Below, piece after piece: positions 46,834 through 59,789 of a stretch of DNA of 64,000 nucleotides; positions within the stretch are counted from its first letter, which is position 1, and each line of letters begins with the position of its first letter. The notes under the pieces are model-generated. The model did no database searches. It was not told the origin of the DNA and saw only the letters and a program-made list of their open reading frames with translations. Position numbers and translations under genes: made by a program. The stretch is from the NCBI GenBank assembly GCA_034769895.1, contig CM068372.1, positions 233,138,843-233,202,842 on the forward strand, written 5' to 3'. This DNA comes from Magicicada septendecula (taxonomy: Eukaryota; Arthropoda; Insecta; Hemiptera; Cicadidae).

Positions 46834-48846
46834 ATACCACCCCCCCCCCCAATGAGAGGTCTTCTGCCGAAACAGAAAAACTCTCATTGCTAAACCCTAA
46901 GAGGACCAGTGAGGATATGGCGCCAACATCCCCTTTAATCCTTATTACAATCATGGGTAACTTACCCCCCCTTAGTCTGGTGACTGCGGCTGCACCTGCA
47001 TGACTCTACTCGACTTCTCTGTTTGAGATCCCAACACCGAAAAATCAGACAGGCACCCGCCACAGTATCACCAAACTCTGTAACATTCAATAAAAAATCG
47101 GTATGGAGAACCATACATGACTTCCAAGTTCTAAGATTTATATTTAAAATCATATTCGAAATGAAATATTTCCATAGAAACTACGTCTTTCTACTTATTG
47201 CTTCAGCATTAACCACAGTACTGTGGTCACTAACGTATAACACCTCACGTTATTGCACTCGATTTTCACTAATGATGGCAGTCGATGTTTTAATTACCGA
47301 AAAGTCTGGTTTTGCAGAAAACATTGGACTACGGCTAAACAGCCCGGGAAGCAATTTTAACAAAAAACTACTTCTTTGTTGCCGATAACGTAGTACACAT
47401 ATACAAAATTCTCCCCTCCACCTTCAACTATAAATTTTAATAATAGAAAATTACCCCCACCCCGTTCACCCTCTTCATTTATAGATATTTCATCTACGTT
47501 TCTACAGTGGATTATTATGAGCTTCTTATCAGGATACTTTATTTATAAAAATTAAGTACTTTACTCTTGTTAAATCATAAAATGTTTCAGGTAAACATTT
47601 CTCATAACCGATCTTCTCCAAAATCAATAAACCTTCAGTCCTCTACAATTCAGGGATGCATGCAAAAAAATATTTGATTCTGTTTGAATGTGCGGCAGTT
47701 ATCGTTCGTCATGGAAACATTTCTCTTGTTACAACATAAAATGTTGCCGGTAAACTACCCCTTTCCCTTAACCGATCTTCACCAAAATCAACAGACCTTG
47801 AGCTCTCTACAACTCAGGAAATTGTGCAAAAAATTATTAGATTCTCTTTGAATTTTCGGCAGTTGTCGTTCGTCATATAAAAAATTACCCTTTTTAAAAC
47901 ATAAAACGTTGCTAATAAACTACCCCTTTCCCTTAACCGATCTTCACCAAAATCAACAGACCTTGAGTTCTCTTAAGTTTAAAAAGGTATGCAAAAAAGT
48001 AGTTGATTCAGTTTGAATTTACGGCATTTATCATTCGTCATATAAAAAATTATCCTTCTTGAAACATAAAATGTTGCTGGTAAACTATCCTATTCCCTTA
48101 ACCGATCTTCACCAAAACCAAAACGTCTTGAGAAATCTACAATTCAGGGCTGTATGCAAAACATTATTTGATTCTGTTTGAATTTGCGGCTGTTACCGTT
48201 TGCCAAACAAAATTACCCTTGATAAAAAAACGCTGCAGGTAAACAACCCCTTTCCCTTAACCGATCTTCTCCGAAAACAATAGATCTTGAGTAGCCTACA
48301 ATTCAGGGCTGTATGCAATAAATTATTTGATTCTGTTTGAATTTGCGGCTTTTATCCTTTCCCATAGAAAATACCTTTGTTAAAACATAAAACGTAGCTG
48401 GTAAACTACCCCTATCCCTTAACCGATCTTCACCAAAAAAACAACAGGTCTTGAGAACTCTACAATTCAGGGCTGTATGCAAAAGAGTAGTAGATTCTGT
48501 TTAAAATTACGGCTGTTATCGTTTGACATAGAAAAAAAAATCTACAGACAGATAGACAGACAAACACACAGACACTTTTCGAAAAATGATTTTTTTCATG
48601 TTTTGAGTGTAGTACAATCAGAATCTGCAATAATCTCGTACACGACTTAAAATCAAAATACCCCACACATAAAATCGCTATCCCAATGTAAATGTAAACA
48701 CAATAACATTACCAAAACATAACCTTATTCAACGTAAATATACGATAATTTCACAACTTACGCCGTTACACAAATCCTATTTTCTGTGCCTCAAAACAGG
48801 TCTAATTCATATACTATTTATACGAATATCCTGGCAGGGTCGCCAT
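46834..48846 (-). repeat. Array internal segment I5 (best-preserved plan)
   Basis: 2.0 kb, and the cleanest example of the internal segment. It holds the polypurine side, the 370-bp block (47,023-47,388), six 160-bp repeats (47,575-48,530, spaced 155-166 bp), a CAGA-rich tract, the conserved 200-bp leader and the primer-binding site. No long reading frame is present, so together with flanking LTRs L5 and L6 this is a 4.3-kb non-coding element. Confidence 0.88.
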
Positions 48847-49976
48847 TGTAACGGTATTTATCTTTTACCATTATATAAATAATACAATAATAATCATGAA
48901 ACTCACTGCTGCCAGAATATTACTTACCGTCATAATCCCGTTAAACTTACCTTATAAAACTGCCCAGGTCGCCACGATATTTTGTGGTTTAATATCGAAA
49001 CCTTTACACTCTTTCCCTTATAAAAAATTAAATATTCCCGCGATCTGACCACCTTTAAACTCAGAAAATTCCACAGAACGTTAGACGAGGTTTTTAGCAC
49101 AGAATAGAAAATGGTTATGGCTTAATAACTTACCACTAACACATGTTTAAGTAAAATCGAATATAATTTTATTAATTCAATAAATTGTAGTCTCTGTCTT
49201 GTTCTTTATTTTTAATGTTACTTTTCTAATTAACCTCTATTTTATAAAAATGTTCCTATGCTAATTTATACTTACAACCAGTACTCTCGTTAACTTTTCT
49301 CTTTCTCTTTCTCCCCATTTTACTTCACACACACACTCTCATTATGTTTACACTTTTTATTTACCATCTTTTATCGAGCTCTTTTAACACGTATTATTCA
49401 CTGATACACTTCTGGCCAACATAAAGATCGTTTACATTAACTACGTCATGGTACCGGGCGATGCGAGGTTCCCGGTGTTGCACATTATATTGTTTAACTG
49501 CTTTTTACGTATTAGTTAGATTGCACTGACATTATTCTTCTCTCATATTTACGCCAGATTCGGTAGACCTCGGCTACTCAATTCACTTTGGTCTACCGAA
49601 ATTTCCGAGGCCACTGTATTTGCGACTGTACTGTGTGATGAGTTGTAGAGAACTGCCCTGCTCTGCGATGACTGACTGTGTGTGTGCGTTGGTCCCCTAA
49701 CCGCCCAGGTGTTAGGCGTCGCCGTCAACGTGTATTCTGTATTGCTTTGTTTCCATCACACGTTCGGCGCTGAAATGTATGTACGTGGCGTTTTTTGAGA
49801 GAACGTCGGCCGAGGTGTGCGCTCTTGTGTGTGAAATCGCACCCTAGTTGCTAACTTCACATTCCTGTGCCGGGCCGCGACAGTCTCGACGCTATAGTCC
49901 GTTCACCAAATATACTTGGGCGAAATAAAATTGATAAGATTTAATTTACAAATCCCCATAGGTTTGTACCGTTACA
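48847..49976 (-). repeat. Array LTR L6 (full length)
   Basis: 1,130 bp, nearly identical to L5. Its right neighbour is the polypurine complement with about 10 C. Confidence 0.92.
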
Positions 49977-51931
49977 ATACCCCCCCCCCCAATGAGAGGT
50001 CTTCTGCCGAAACAGAAAAACTCTCATTACTAAACCCTAAGAGGACCAGTGAGGATATGGCGCCAACATCCCCTTTAATCCTTATTACAATCATGGGTAA
50101 CTTACCCCCCCTTAGTCTGGTGACTGCGGCTGCACCTGCATGACTCTACTCGACTGATCTGTTGGAGATCCCAACACCGAAAAATCAGACAGGCACCCGC
50201 CACAGTATCACCAAACTCTGTAACATTCAATAAAAAATCGGAATGGAGAACCATACATGACTTCCAAGTTCTAAGATTTATATTTAAAATCATATTCGAA
50301 ATGAAATATTTCCATAGAAACTACGTCTTTCTACTTATTGCTTCAGCATTAACCACAGTACTGTGGTCACTAACGTATAACACCTCACGTTATTGCACTC
50401 GATTTTCACTGATGATGGCAGTGGATTATTATGAGCTTCTTATCAGGATACTTTATTTATAAAAATTAAGTACTTTACTCTTGTTAAATCATAAAATGTT
50501 TCAGGTAAACATTTCTCATAACCGATCTTCTCCAAAATCAATAAACCTTCAGTCCTCTACAATTCAGGGATGCATGCAAAAAAATATTTGATTCTGTTTG
50601 AATGTGCGGCAGTTATCGTTCGTCATGGAAACATTTATCTTGTTACAACATAAAATGTTGCCGGTAAACTACCCCTTTCCCTTAACCGATCTTCACCAAA
50701 ATCAACAAACCTTGAGCTCTCTACAGCTCAGGAAAGTGTGCAAAAAATTAGTAGATTCTCTTTGAATTTTCGGCAGTTATCGTTCGTCATATAAAAAATT
50801 ACCCTTTTTAAAACATAAAACGTTGCTGATAAACTACCCCTTTCCCTTAACCGATCTTCAACAAAATCAACAGACCTTGAGTTCTCTTAAGTTCAAAAAG
50901 GTATGCAAAACAGTAGTTGATTCAGTTTGAATTTACGGCATTTATCATTCGTCATATAAAAAATTATCCTTCTTAAAACATAAAATGTTGCAAGTAAACT
51001 ATCCCTTTCCCTTAACCGATCTTCACCAACACCAACAGGTATTGAGAACTCTACAATACAGGGCTGTATGCAAAACATCATTTGATTCTGTTTGAATTTG
51101 TGGCTGTTATCGTTTGCCATAGAAAAGATCGGTATGGAGAACCATATATAACTTCCATGTTCTAAGATTTATATTTAAAATCATTTTTGAAATGAAATAT
51201 TACCATAGAAACTACTTCTTTCTACTTACTGTTTCAGCCATGACCACAGGACTGTGGTCACTAACGTATACCACCTCACGTTATCGCACTCGATTTTCAC
51301 TGATGATTTAAGTCGATTTCCTTGCGGAAACATCTGGTTTTGTAGAAAACATTCGACTACGGCCAAACATCCCGGGAAGGAATTTTAACAAAAACTACTT
51401 CTTTGTTGCCGATAACGTTGTACACATATATATAAAAAATATGCATAAAATTAATGGCTTGTATAAGTTAATGTTTGATCTCCATTAAGTAGTGCTCAAG
51501 TCTCCAAAGTTTTAATATTATGATGTCCGTAATTAAAATATCAGAGCAGGTTTAGTGTGTATGAGGGTACACCGTGGACAAAAATTTTCAACATTTCCTA
51601 TTGAGCGTTGCTTAGAGTAAAGCTGCGAATCTACAGTGTACGTTTCACAGAACAAACACGCGGAAAAGAAGGAGCGCTCCGAAGTCACTCTTGGACCCTC
51701 AGCATCTTGCAGAGGGTTCATTCCCTAAAGACGAAAATTCTGTCTATGAATCGTTCCTCTGTAAACACGTGCAGTTTCACTGCCCAGCGATCCACAGGGA
51801 AGCAAATCGCTATCCACGCTGGACAATTTTTCGGCTTGCACGCGTTATGTTGGTGTGGGTTTCGGCACTATCCATTTAAAAAGCGTGCAAATGTAAGAAA
51901 ATAAACATGAGTGAGGCCAGAAATAACGCGA

Positions 51932-51965
<34 letters not shown>

Positions 51966-53154
51966 TGTGTGTTCCCTGCCTTTTTATTGCAGTAATCATA
52001 ATAATAAAATAGGAAACGTAAACATTACATAATTGAGATATGCTTGCCTGCCACGAACGATATATTTTCTCTCATACATGATTTACATTAAAATGAAAAA
52101 AATTATAATTTTATTGCCTGGCAACAAAATTATTTTATTTTTAACAATTACCATTGTTTGAAAAAGTTTAAATGAATTTTCAAGTACTTTACTTTTGTTA
52201 AAAGGTAAAACGTTGCTGGTAAACTACCCCTTCCCCTTAACCGATCTTCACCAAAATCAAAAGGCCTTGAGATCACTACAATTCAGGGACGTATGCAAAA
52301 AATTATTTGATTCTGTTTGAATATGCGGCAGTTACCGTTCGTCATAGAAAAAATTACCCTTGTTAAAACATAAAATGTTGCAGGTAAACTATCCTATTCC
52401 CTTAACCGATCTTCACCAAAACCAAAACGTCTTGAGAAATCTACAATTCAGGGCTGTATGCAAAACATTATTTGATTCTGTTTGAATTGCGGCTGTTATC
52501 GTTTGCCAAAACAAAATTATCCTTGATAAAAAAACGCTGCAGGTAAACTACCCCTTTCCCTTAACCGATCTTCTCCGAAAACAACACATCTTGAGTACTC
52601 TACAATTCAGGGCTGTATGCAGTAAATTATTTGATTCTGTTTGAATTTGCGGCTTTTATCCTTTGCCATAGAAAATACCCTTGTTAAAACATAAAACGTA
52701 GCAGGTAAACTACCCCTTTCCCTTAACCGATCTTCACCAAAAAACAACAGGTCTTGAGAACTCTACAATTCAGGGCTGTATGCAAAAGAGTAGTAGATTA
52801 TGTTTAAATTTGCGGCTGTTATCGTTTGACATAGAAAAAAAAATCTACAGACAGATAGACGGACAGACACACAGACAGACAGACAAACACACAGACACTT
52901 TTCGAAAAATGACTTTTTTTCATGTTTTGAGTGTAGTACAATCAGAATCTGCAATAATCTCGTACACGATTTTTTTTGCCATCACCATACTTCCATTTCC
53001 TTAAGGAACATCGAAGTAAAAATATCAATTTCACTAACCCCTTCACTTACCTCGTTACTTCATTTACTAGTGTCATGACTATTCTCGTTCAAGAAAGCGT
53101 ATAATCCCGTTTTTTGTTCTTCCATTTGTCTAAGCTCATTATTGAATTTACGCC
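49977..53154 (-). repeat. Array internal segment I6
   Basis: 3.2 kb. It holds the polypurine side, a partial 370-bp block that stops near 50,422, four 160-bp repeats (50,485-51,120), a diverged 370-bp block (51,130-51,420) and one single-copy 1.5-kb macro-unit (51,647-53,154). That unit has its own (TG)n (51,934-51,972), four 160-bp repeats (52,200-52,840), a CAGA tract and the ORF fragment. I6 therefore resembles I1 before its four-fold amplification. Confidence 0.85.
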
Positions 53155-53226
53155 ACAAAATATACTTGGGCGAAATAAAATTGACAAGATTTAATTTACA
53201 AATCCCCATAGGTTTGTACCGTTACA
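53155..53226 (-). repeat. Array LTR L7 (outermost right, partial)
   Basis: Only the last 72 bp on the polypurine side (AATATACTTGGGCGAAATAA ... ACCGTTACA). They join directly to the ORF-fragment end of I6 at CGCCA and are followed by ACCC, the same 4 bp that precede L1. Confidence 0.88.
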
Positions 53227-53230
53227 ACCC

Positions 53231-54297
53231 AATGGTAGACTAGTTGTGAGTCACCTTCTTCAATAAGTTATTTCAATTCTTACTATGTCTTCTTCCTGTT
53301 ATTAAATGCTGAAATTCATTACATTATATTTATCTATAAATAAAACTCTTTTGCCGCATTAACTGTCGGGTTTTTATTTAATTATTTGCTTTTAAATTTG
53401 AAATGTTACTTACTACATCGACTTTGTCTCTAGGGTCGAGAATTACAATTGTTATTTGTGTTGAAATTTTTTACAACACTTATATTAATTCTAAGGTTCT
53501 TTGAACTATTAAAAAATCAGAAATGCCGTAGCGAAGTATAATACTTACAAATTAATCTTAATTTCTACCAAATTTTACATGAGAAACTGAATTTTGTTTA
53601 AGTAATGTTGTATAAATAATGTCTACTTAGTTACCGAAGCTCACTAGCACCGCGTGGGTTGGTTTGACATGAAAGCGTCATTTCTAAACGTATTTCATCA
53701 TGGCCGCCATCAAGACGTTGTTATTGTATTAAAGTTCATACACCAATTTCCCTTAATATGAATGGAATTATATAAAGTGTTTTACTGAATTAATAGTTAT
53801 TTGTTCGTTTTCTTTCACTGGAGTGTTAATTAATAGTGTCTGTGATGTTTTTTCTTAGTGTGATGTGATCGCTAATGTTGGGTTATATGACAACGGTTTT
53901 CTCAACTTGCTGGTTGACGAAATATTATTATCGGCTATTAGTTTTGCATACTTATTGTGTTCCTTTATGTGTTTCTTCTTTTGTTTCTTATTATTGGTTT
54001 TTTGTCTTCTTAAATCTTCATTATTATTATTATTATTATTTTTATTAATTTTGAATTTTATTTTTTATAACCTTGCACACTCAGATTTGATTCTTTAGTA
54101 AACTTTCATTCTGGCATACATAGGGCTGACCCGTTCTTCTTTCATGCTAACAACACAATGTCAACGTTTTCTTTCGAATTTGAATAGTTTGACCAATTTT
54201 TTCTAATTTCTGATTGGCTAATTTGACTGAATTTTGGGATCACACGACCTGATACTTCTTACAATACATGATTTTTTACACCCTAGTACATATTACC
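53231..54297. other. AT-rich spacer between the array and the hAT element
   Basis: No supported gene. A hydrophobic open frame on the plus strand (53,865-54,098, Leu/Phe-rich) comes from T-rich sequence with a (TTA)n run. A G+C-richer island near 53,640-53,720 is unidentified. Confidence 0.4.
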
Positions 54298-57200
54298 AGT
54301 GGCGTGCCAATGGGCGAGCGGGGGGTGGTCCGCCCCGGGCACCTGGGAGGGGGGCGTAAAAGTGGAGAATAAAAAAAATTACATTACTGAAATTGGAAGT
54401 TTATATCAAACATTATTTTTGTGATTTGTGTATAACATTTTATGATCCTGATATGATCTCATAATGATTGATTTGAAGAATACTGCATGCTAGGCCAGGC
54501 CGCCCAGGCTCCGTGAATGAAGCCCACGGCGCATGCGCGTATGGAATGATTCACCCTCAACAGCGCTGCCCTCCGGTTTCCCCTCCAACACCTGCCACTG
54601 TCACTCCTACTCCACACCTGCACTGTTTTTCTTTGTTTGGTCAAGTGTCAAGTGCCTTGTTTACAGTCAATGTGACAATGTGATTGTTGATTTTTTAATA
54701 AGTTGACGCTGGTTTTCGGGACTTCCTTGCTCGTGATAATAACTTCTATTTAAGGTAAAAATTAAACTATACTTAACTAAATACTTGTTTTCGGTCAGTT
54801 TTATAATGATTAAAATACGTAATACGACGAAACTACAGTAGGAATGTAAAATTTTATACGTTCAAACACATAATAAGAGTTGAGATTTTATGTTTCATTG
54901 TTTATTAATTTAAAAATATCGATAAATAATTAAATCATGAGTTGGATTTCAGTTAGCAGATTGTGTTCTAGTTAAAGACATTGTTTCCGGAAAATACGTA
55001 CACCGCTCAGAGTCCTTTGTATTCCATGAACTCTAACATTTGGAACTGTTTTTCTTTAGAATACTTTCGTGAAACCCGTTCTTCCATTTATACAAACCTA
55101 AATTTTCCTCAGTTGTTATTTTTCTTTGGACCTGTACATTGTGTTTTAAATTTTTACGACTGTTTATAAAATGTCAGGCAAAATAATACGAGTGGTTGAG
55201 TCATGGTCATGACAATAGAAAAGAAGATAAAAATAAACGAGGAAAAAGTTTACATAATGTGTCAAAATCGAGTGGTTCGAAGGGTATCAACCTAAAATTA
55301 TAAAAAATTGTGCATGAACGTGAGTGATATAGGCCTAAAACTTAACCCTGGAATAACGATTATATGTTTAATCATTTTTGTTTGCCAAAGAAATGAAACA
55401 GTAACCAGTAGTTGCTTTCACTGTGACAAGTTTTTTGTTTCAGAAACTAGAAATGAAGCGCCATCGTCCTAGTGGGGCTGAAGGAAGGAAAATTAAAAAG
55501 AAAAGAGAAGAAGAAGCAAAATCTTTGTCCGGTGCGCTGTTAAAATTTATACAGCCTACAAAAAATCCTGGTTCAAGCAAATGTGACGAAGAAGAAGTGT
55601 CGATGATATAGAAACGACATCAGAACGTTCACAAGAAGATAAAGAAGGGAAAGGCAAAGAAGATTTGAATGCAGAAGTTTTTAACGATGTTGAGTTAGAA
55701 AATATTACTAAAGAAAGTTGCGAAATAAAAGATGATCTAATAATAACAAAGGAAAGTGATAAAGAGAGAAAAATAGAAGAAGTAAAAGAAAATATCTTCG
55801 AATCTTTAGAAGAAAAACACCAAGATGTTAAAAATTGTGATGAAGGTGATAAAATTAACTTTTACTCGGATATTGGTGATTGGCCCTTTCCTCTGCCCGA
55901 TGATCTTAGAATAGAGTTTTTAAAATGAGGAAGCGAATCTTTTCAGAATAAGGATGGCCCTTTCAATGTGGTTCAAAGACAAGGAGAAAAAACCAAAGGA
56001 GAAAGCCGCCAGTTGACAACAAATTGGTTTTATAAATATCTTCCAAACGGTGAAAGGATCCTTAGAAAATGGATGACTTATTCTCCAACCAAAAAATGCT
56101 CTTTTGTTTCTGTTGTAGGCTTTTCTCAACCAACTTCAAAGAATCTGGGACAGCAAAGTTTGTTTCTGGGTTTGACAAGTGGTGGAAATTAAATCCTAAA
56201 GTTCCTCACCATGAATATTCAGAAGAGCATTTAACCTCTCTTGAAAAATGGAAAACACTGGCAGCCCAATTGAAGTCCAAAAGTACTGTTGATGCTTTAT
56301 ATCAGCAAGAGCAGGACCTACAGAGAAAAACATGGAGAGACGTTTTACACCGTCTCTTAGATATAACCTTATTTTTGTCAAAACAGAATCTCCCCTTTCG
56401 TGGACATAGAGAAAGCGAAGTTTCTGAAAACAGGGGCAACTTTCTTGAATTGGTTGATCTTCTGTCCCACTACGACCCAGTTTTAAAGGATCATTTGGTT
56501 CGAATACAACAGTCTTCTGGTCCATCAAAAAAAGTGTTGACCACTTACTTATCTGCTAAGACACAAAATGAGTTTATTAGTATTTTGGGGGCAACCGTCA
56601 AAAACAAAATTTTAGAAGACATTTTTTAAAAAATGCTAAATATTTTGGAATTCTTTTTGATTCAACACCTGATGTATCGCACAGTGATCAAATGTCCGAA
56701 GTTATAAGATATGTGCACATTGAAATGGGTAAAGTTGAAATAAGAGAATCCTTTTTAGGATTTTTCTCTCTTAGTGGAAAAAAGGCACATGATATTACAC
56801 AAGAAATTTTGGAAACTATAGAACAAGATGGACTAGACATACAAATGTGTCGTAGTCAAGGCTATGACAATGCATCTACGATGGCGGGTGTGCATACTGG
56901 CGTTCAGGCAAGAATTTTAGGAATAAATCCAAAAGCTCTATTCGTTCCTTGCGCCAATCACTCTCTAAATTTGTGTGGTGTTCACGCATTTGCGACAATT
57001 CCTTCTAGCTTTACATTTTTTGGATCCCTAGAAAGTATTTACAATTTTTTTCAGTCTCTACCCATAGATAGGATGTGTTGCTTGAGGTCGTAGGAGCCTC
57101 AGTGAAAAGATTGTGTGAGACAAGATGGAGCGCACACCATGATGTTGTAAAATCTGTAATGGTGAATTTTCCAAATATTGTACAAGCCGTGGAAAAGTTA

Positions 57201-58130
57201 TGCGACCCATCAGAAAATATTGACATTGACACAAGAAGTAAAGGTGGAATTTTATTGAAGACCATTTGTGACTTTTCCTTTTTATCATACCTTTTTTTGT
57301 GGGCACATGTACTAGAAGAGATCAATCATACACAAAAGTACCTGCAGATAGAAGGAATCACCCTTGACAAATCGTTAAAGAAAATGCAAACTTTAAAGCT
57401 CTTTTTTGATGAAACCCGTGGTGAGCTCCCTGACAATGCTTTGCTTTTTGCAGAGCAGACCTGTGAAGAACTTAACATTCCTGTGCAGAGAGCTGGGCAA
57501 CGGAAATTTAAAATAGTCATGCCAGGAGAAAAGGCCAAGGATGTGGGCTTAACACTTCATGAAGAGCTCAAAAGAAGCATGCTTGAGTGCATGGACAGGT
57601 TCACTCAGGAACTTAAACAAGAATGAAGTCCATGGAAACTATTTGCAGCACGTTTTCCATCATTGAACCCCATAACCTGATTACAGCAACAGACGATACT
57701 CTTAGAGAATTATTCACAAATCTCTCTGAAAAAATGGATGAACTTGAAGAAGAAGTTATTGTACCAGAGATAAAACGACTGAGAAGACATCTGCATGCTT
57801 CGAGCATAACTGAAGACACGTCAAAAAAGTGGTCTGCGCTACAAATGCTCCAGTTTGTTGTGGACCTAGATTTTCAAGAATCTATACCAAATATTTTCTT
57901 AGCGCTAAAGTTTTTTTTGACCGCATGTGTTACAATTTCTTCTTGTGAAAGAAGTTTTTCAAAATTAAAATTAATAAAAAGCTATTTAAGATCAACAATG
58001 AGCCAAACAAGACTAAATAGTTTAGCAATTTTATCTATTGAAAAATCAGTGACAAAAACAATTGACTTCAATGATGTCGTTAACAAGTTTGCCGAGGCTA
58101 AAGTACGCAAAGTAAGGATTTAAAACTGTT
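54298..58130 (+). mobile_element. hAT-superfamily DNA transposon, ZMYM1-like, 3' end not found
   Basis: The left end is placed at CAGTGGCGTGCC (54,298), the type of terminus seen in hAT elements. It is followed by a G/C-rich stretch (GGGGGGTGGTCCGCCCCGGG). Downstream lie a possible 5' exon, with a donor-like AAGGTAAAA near 54,752 and an acceptor-like TTTTTTGTTTCAG ending at 55,442. The transposase gene is at 55,453-58,123. No matching inverted CAGTGGCG terminus was found to the right. A Penelope copy begins about 400 bp after the gene and may have removed or displaced it. The 8-bp target duplication expected for hAT cannot be tested without the right end. Confidence 0.75.
55453..58123 (+). 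pseudogene. hAT transposase (zinc finger, DUF4371-like, hAT dimerisation), interrupted
   Basis: In order: a basic N-terminus (KRHRPSGAEG...KIKKKREEE) and an acidic Lys/Glu-rich linker. Then come WFYKYLPNGERILRKWMTYS and a TTF-type zinc-finger stretch, LFCFCCRLF, near 56,100. A DUF4371-like core follows: LPFRGHRESE near 56,390, FDSTPDVSHSDQ near 56,660 and GYDNASTMAG near 56,865, which hold the expected catalytic aspartates. NHSLNLCGVHA comes next. The C-terminal dimerisation region includes ITISSCERSFSKLKLIKSYL (as TISSCERSFS...) near 57,935 and ends at 58,123. Such enzymes cut and paste the element. The gene is split by several stops and frame changes (after 55,611; around 55,926, 56,090, 56,627, 57,070 and 57,620), so this copy is inactive. 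Similarity to host ZMYM1-type proteins is well known for this group. Confidence 0.88.
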
Positions 58131-58500
58131 ATTGCTAGGCATAACTTTTTTATTTTTGATAATTCAAAATATGAATTTACATTCGCGTATTTTCATGGCT
58201 TGTTATAAAAGGTTGATTTCAAAATTTGTTTGAATAATTTTGATTTTTAAGCTTTGGTTGTGCTATCTACATTATTTTTCAAGTCATTTCAATTGTACTG
58301 TTATTTTTTACCATACTTTAGCAAGTCGAAATATGAATAATGAATTTATTTTTTAACTTCTAGGTAGCTTTTATGTAGAAAAGCTTAACTGTGTAATAAT
58401 TTTTATATTTGTATAATTTTACGATGTAGGCTACTCTTATTTGTAATATAATTATCTTGTTGATTCATCCTTTTCGTTCACTTTATAAAATATTATTATA
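58131..58500. other. AT-rich 3' flank of the hAT gene
   Basis: About 370 bp of AT-rich sequence. No terminal inverted repeat or gene is recognised. A TA run starts near 58,497. Confidence 0.45.
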
Positions 58501-58528
58501 TATATATATATATACTTTCACAATATGA

Positions 58529-58595
58529 ATTTACTTTCTTTATCACTTCCCCATGCGTTTCGAGGTGATGTTCCTCTTCCTCAGTGGGAGTAAAT
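58529..58595 (-). ncRNA. Hammerhead-ribozyme-like fold in the Penelope 3' end (second copy)
   Basis: The minus strand reads CTGAGGA (58,584-58,578), a 4-bp hairpin GAGG/CCTC with loop AACATCA, and GAAAC. These are enclosed by a 7-bp helix ATTTACT/AGTAAAT (58,595-58,589 with 58,535-58,529). The plus-strand copy at 1,556-1,631 has the same plan with different stem sequences, which supports a real RNA fold. The cleavage site and stem III are unclear here too. Confidence 0.5.
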
Positions 58596-58622
58596 ACTGA
58601 ATGTCATTTTACAGAATAACGG

Positions 58623-59780
58623 TTATGGACTATAGGTGTGTGTGGTGGGGGTTGATGGTAGGAAGGAATTGGCGCTGAGCTTCAAATTGTGTGTTTGGAT
58701 CAGTGTATCGAATAGTGTATGTGATCTATATTGTTCATTTAATATGTTGTTTGGTTGTAGTGCGTGATATCTGTATATTTCAAATTGTTCAGCTGTGTTT
58801 AGTTTTCTACTTTTAGGTAAGTAGTGTAATATTTCCATGTTGTGTTCTATGTTTGTGTAACTGTGGTTTTCGTTTTGTAAATGTGTGGCAAATGTAGAAT
58901 GTATGTAGTTTGTGGTGAGGGCTTTTAAATGTTCTGAAAATCTGGAGGAAAAAGATCTTCCCGTCTGGCCGATGTAGACTTGGTGACAATCATTACAATT
59001 TAATTTATATACCCCTGTTTTGCTGTATGTGTCTGTGTCTTTGTTAGTATTGTTTATGTGTTTCCTAATGGTGTTGTTGGTTCTGTAGGCTACTTTATAA
59101 TTATGTTTTCTAAATGTGTTTGCAATTTTGTGCGTATTGGAATTGTAGTATGTAAGTGTTATGTATTTACTGGGTTGTGTGCTGTTGGTCTGATGTGTTT
59201 TACTTTTTGTGTTTAACATGCGTTTGTGTAGTTTATTTATTAAATCGGTGTTGTATCCATTTTTGACTGCTATATATTTGATTGTGTTTAATTCTTCTTG
59301 GTAGTCATGTGTGTTTAGGGGTATTGAAGTGAGCCTATGGAGCATGTAGTTGAAAGCTGCATGTTTGTGTTGAGTTGGGTGGTTGGATGAGTTATGTATA
59401 ACCATGTCTGATGTGGTGGGTTTCCTGTATATTTTGTATGTGTGTGTGTTGTTTGTTTTGATGATTGTAAGGTCTAAGAAGTTTATGCTATTATTTAGTT
59501 CTATTTCAAGCGTGAATTTTAATTTATGGTGTATAGTGTTAATGTATTTGTGGAAATTCTCTATTTGTCTTTTGTTGCCGTTGTAGAAGAGTAAAATGAC
59601 ATCAACATACCTGTGCCAATTGTAATAAACTTTATATGGGGGAGTATTTAATGTAATAGGTGTTTCTGTAAGTCGTTCTCTCTTCCTATAGTATATGTGT
59701 GAGTGTCGAGCATTTGTTAACTCGCTCGTTGGGTTCGTGGTATAGTATGTGTGTATGATTGAAGCTATTAATAATTTCAA
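58623..59780 (-). CDS. Penelope reverse transcriptase C-terminal part with GIY-YIG endonuclease
   Basis: Open frame of about 385 codons. Near its N-terminus RYVDVILLFYNG stands where YVDDxL is expected, so the second Asp of the catalytic box is replaced and the enzyme would be inactive. It continues with NFHKYINTIHHKLKFT, FLDLTIIK and TYKIYRKPTTSD (thumb region). A linker leads to the GIY-YIG domain: GVYKLNCNDC, VYIGQTGRSF, then SSRFSEHLKAL and the later AEQFEIYRY with the conserved Glu. These are the two enzymatic parts of Penelope elements, which prime on nicked DNA. The upstream two thirds of the reverse transcriptase are missing. The frame after truncation is intact, so the copy is moderately young. 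The start is simply the first in-frame position after the truncation. Confidence 0.88.
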   Translation of the reverse strand: MKLLIASIIHTYYTTNPTSELTNARHSHIYYRKRERLTETPITLNTPPYKVYYNWHRYVDVILLFYNGNKRQIENFHKYINTIHHKLKFTLEIELNNSINFLDLTIIKTNNTHTYKIYRKPTTSDMVIHNSSNHPTQHKHAAFNYMLHRLTSIPLNTHDYQEELNTIKYIAVKNGYNTDLINKLHKRMLNTKSKTHQTNSTQPSKYITLTYYNSNTHKIANTFRKHNYKVAYRTNNTIRKHINNTNKDTDTYSKTGVYKLNCNDCHQVYIGQTGRSFSSRFSEHLKALTTNYIHSTFATHLQNENHSYTNIEHNMEILHYLPKSRKLNTAEQFEIYRYHALQPNNILNEQYRSHTLFDTLIQTHNLKLSANSFLPSTPTTHTYSP

Positions 59781-59789
59781 TAAATTACG

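Larger units (their letters stand above)
58497..59785 (-). mobile_element. Penelope-like element, 5'-truncated (RT C-terminal part plus GIY-YIG)
   Basis: Minus-strand retroelement, 3' end at the TA run (58,497-58,515). Its right (5') end is near 59,785. The 3' untranslated part holds the hammerhead-like core (58,529-58,595). No upstream reverse-transcriptase domains are seen, so it is 5'-truncated, as most copies of such elements are. It lies just after the hAT gene. Confidence 0.88.

Noticed and set aside
53865-54098. Hydrophobic 77-codon frame resembling a membrane protein
   Set aside because: It is produced by T-rich and TTA-repeat sequence; no start context, homology or flanking gene supports it.
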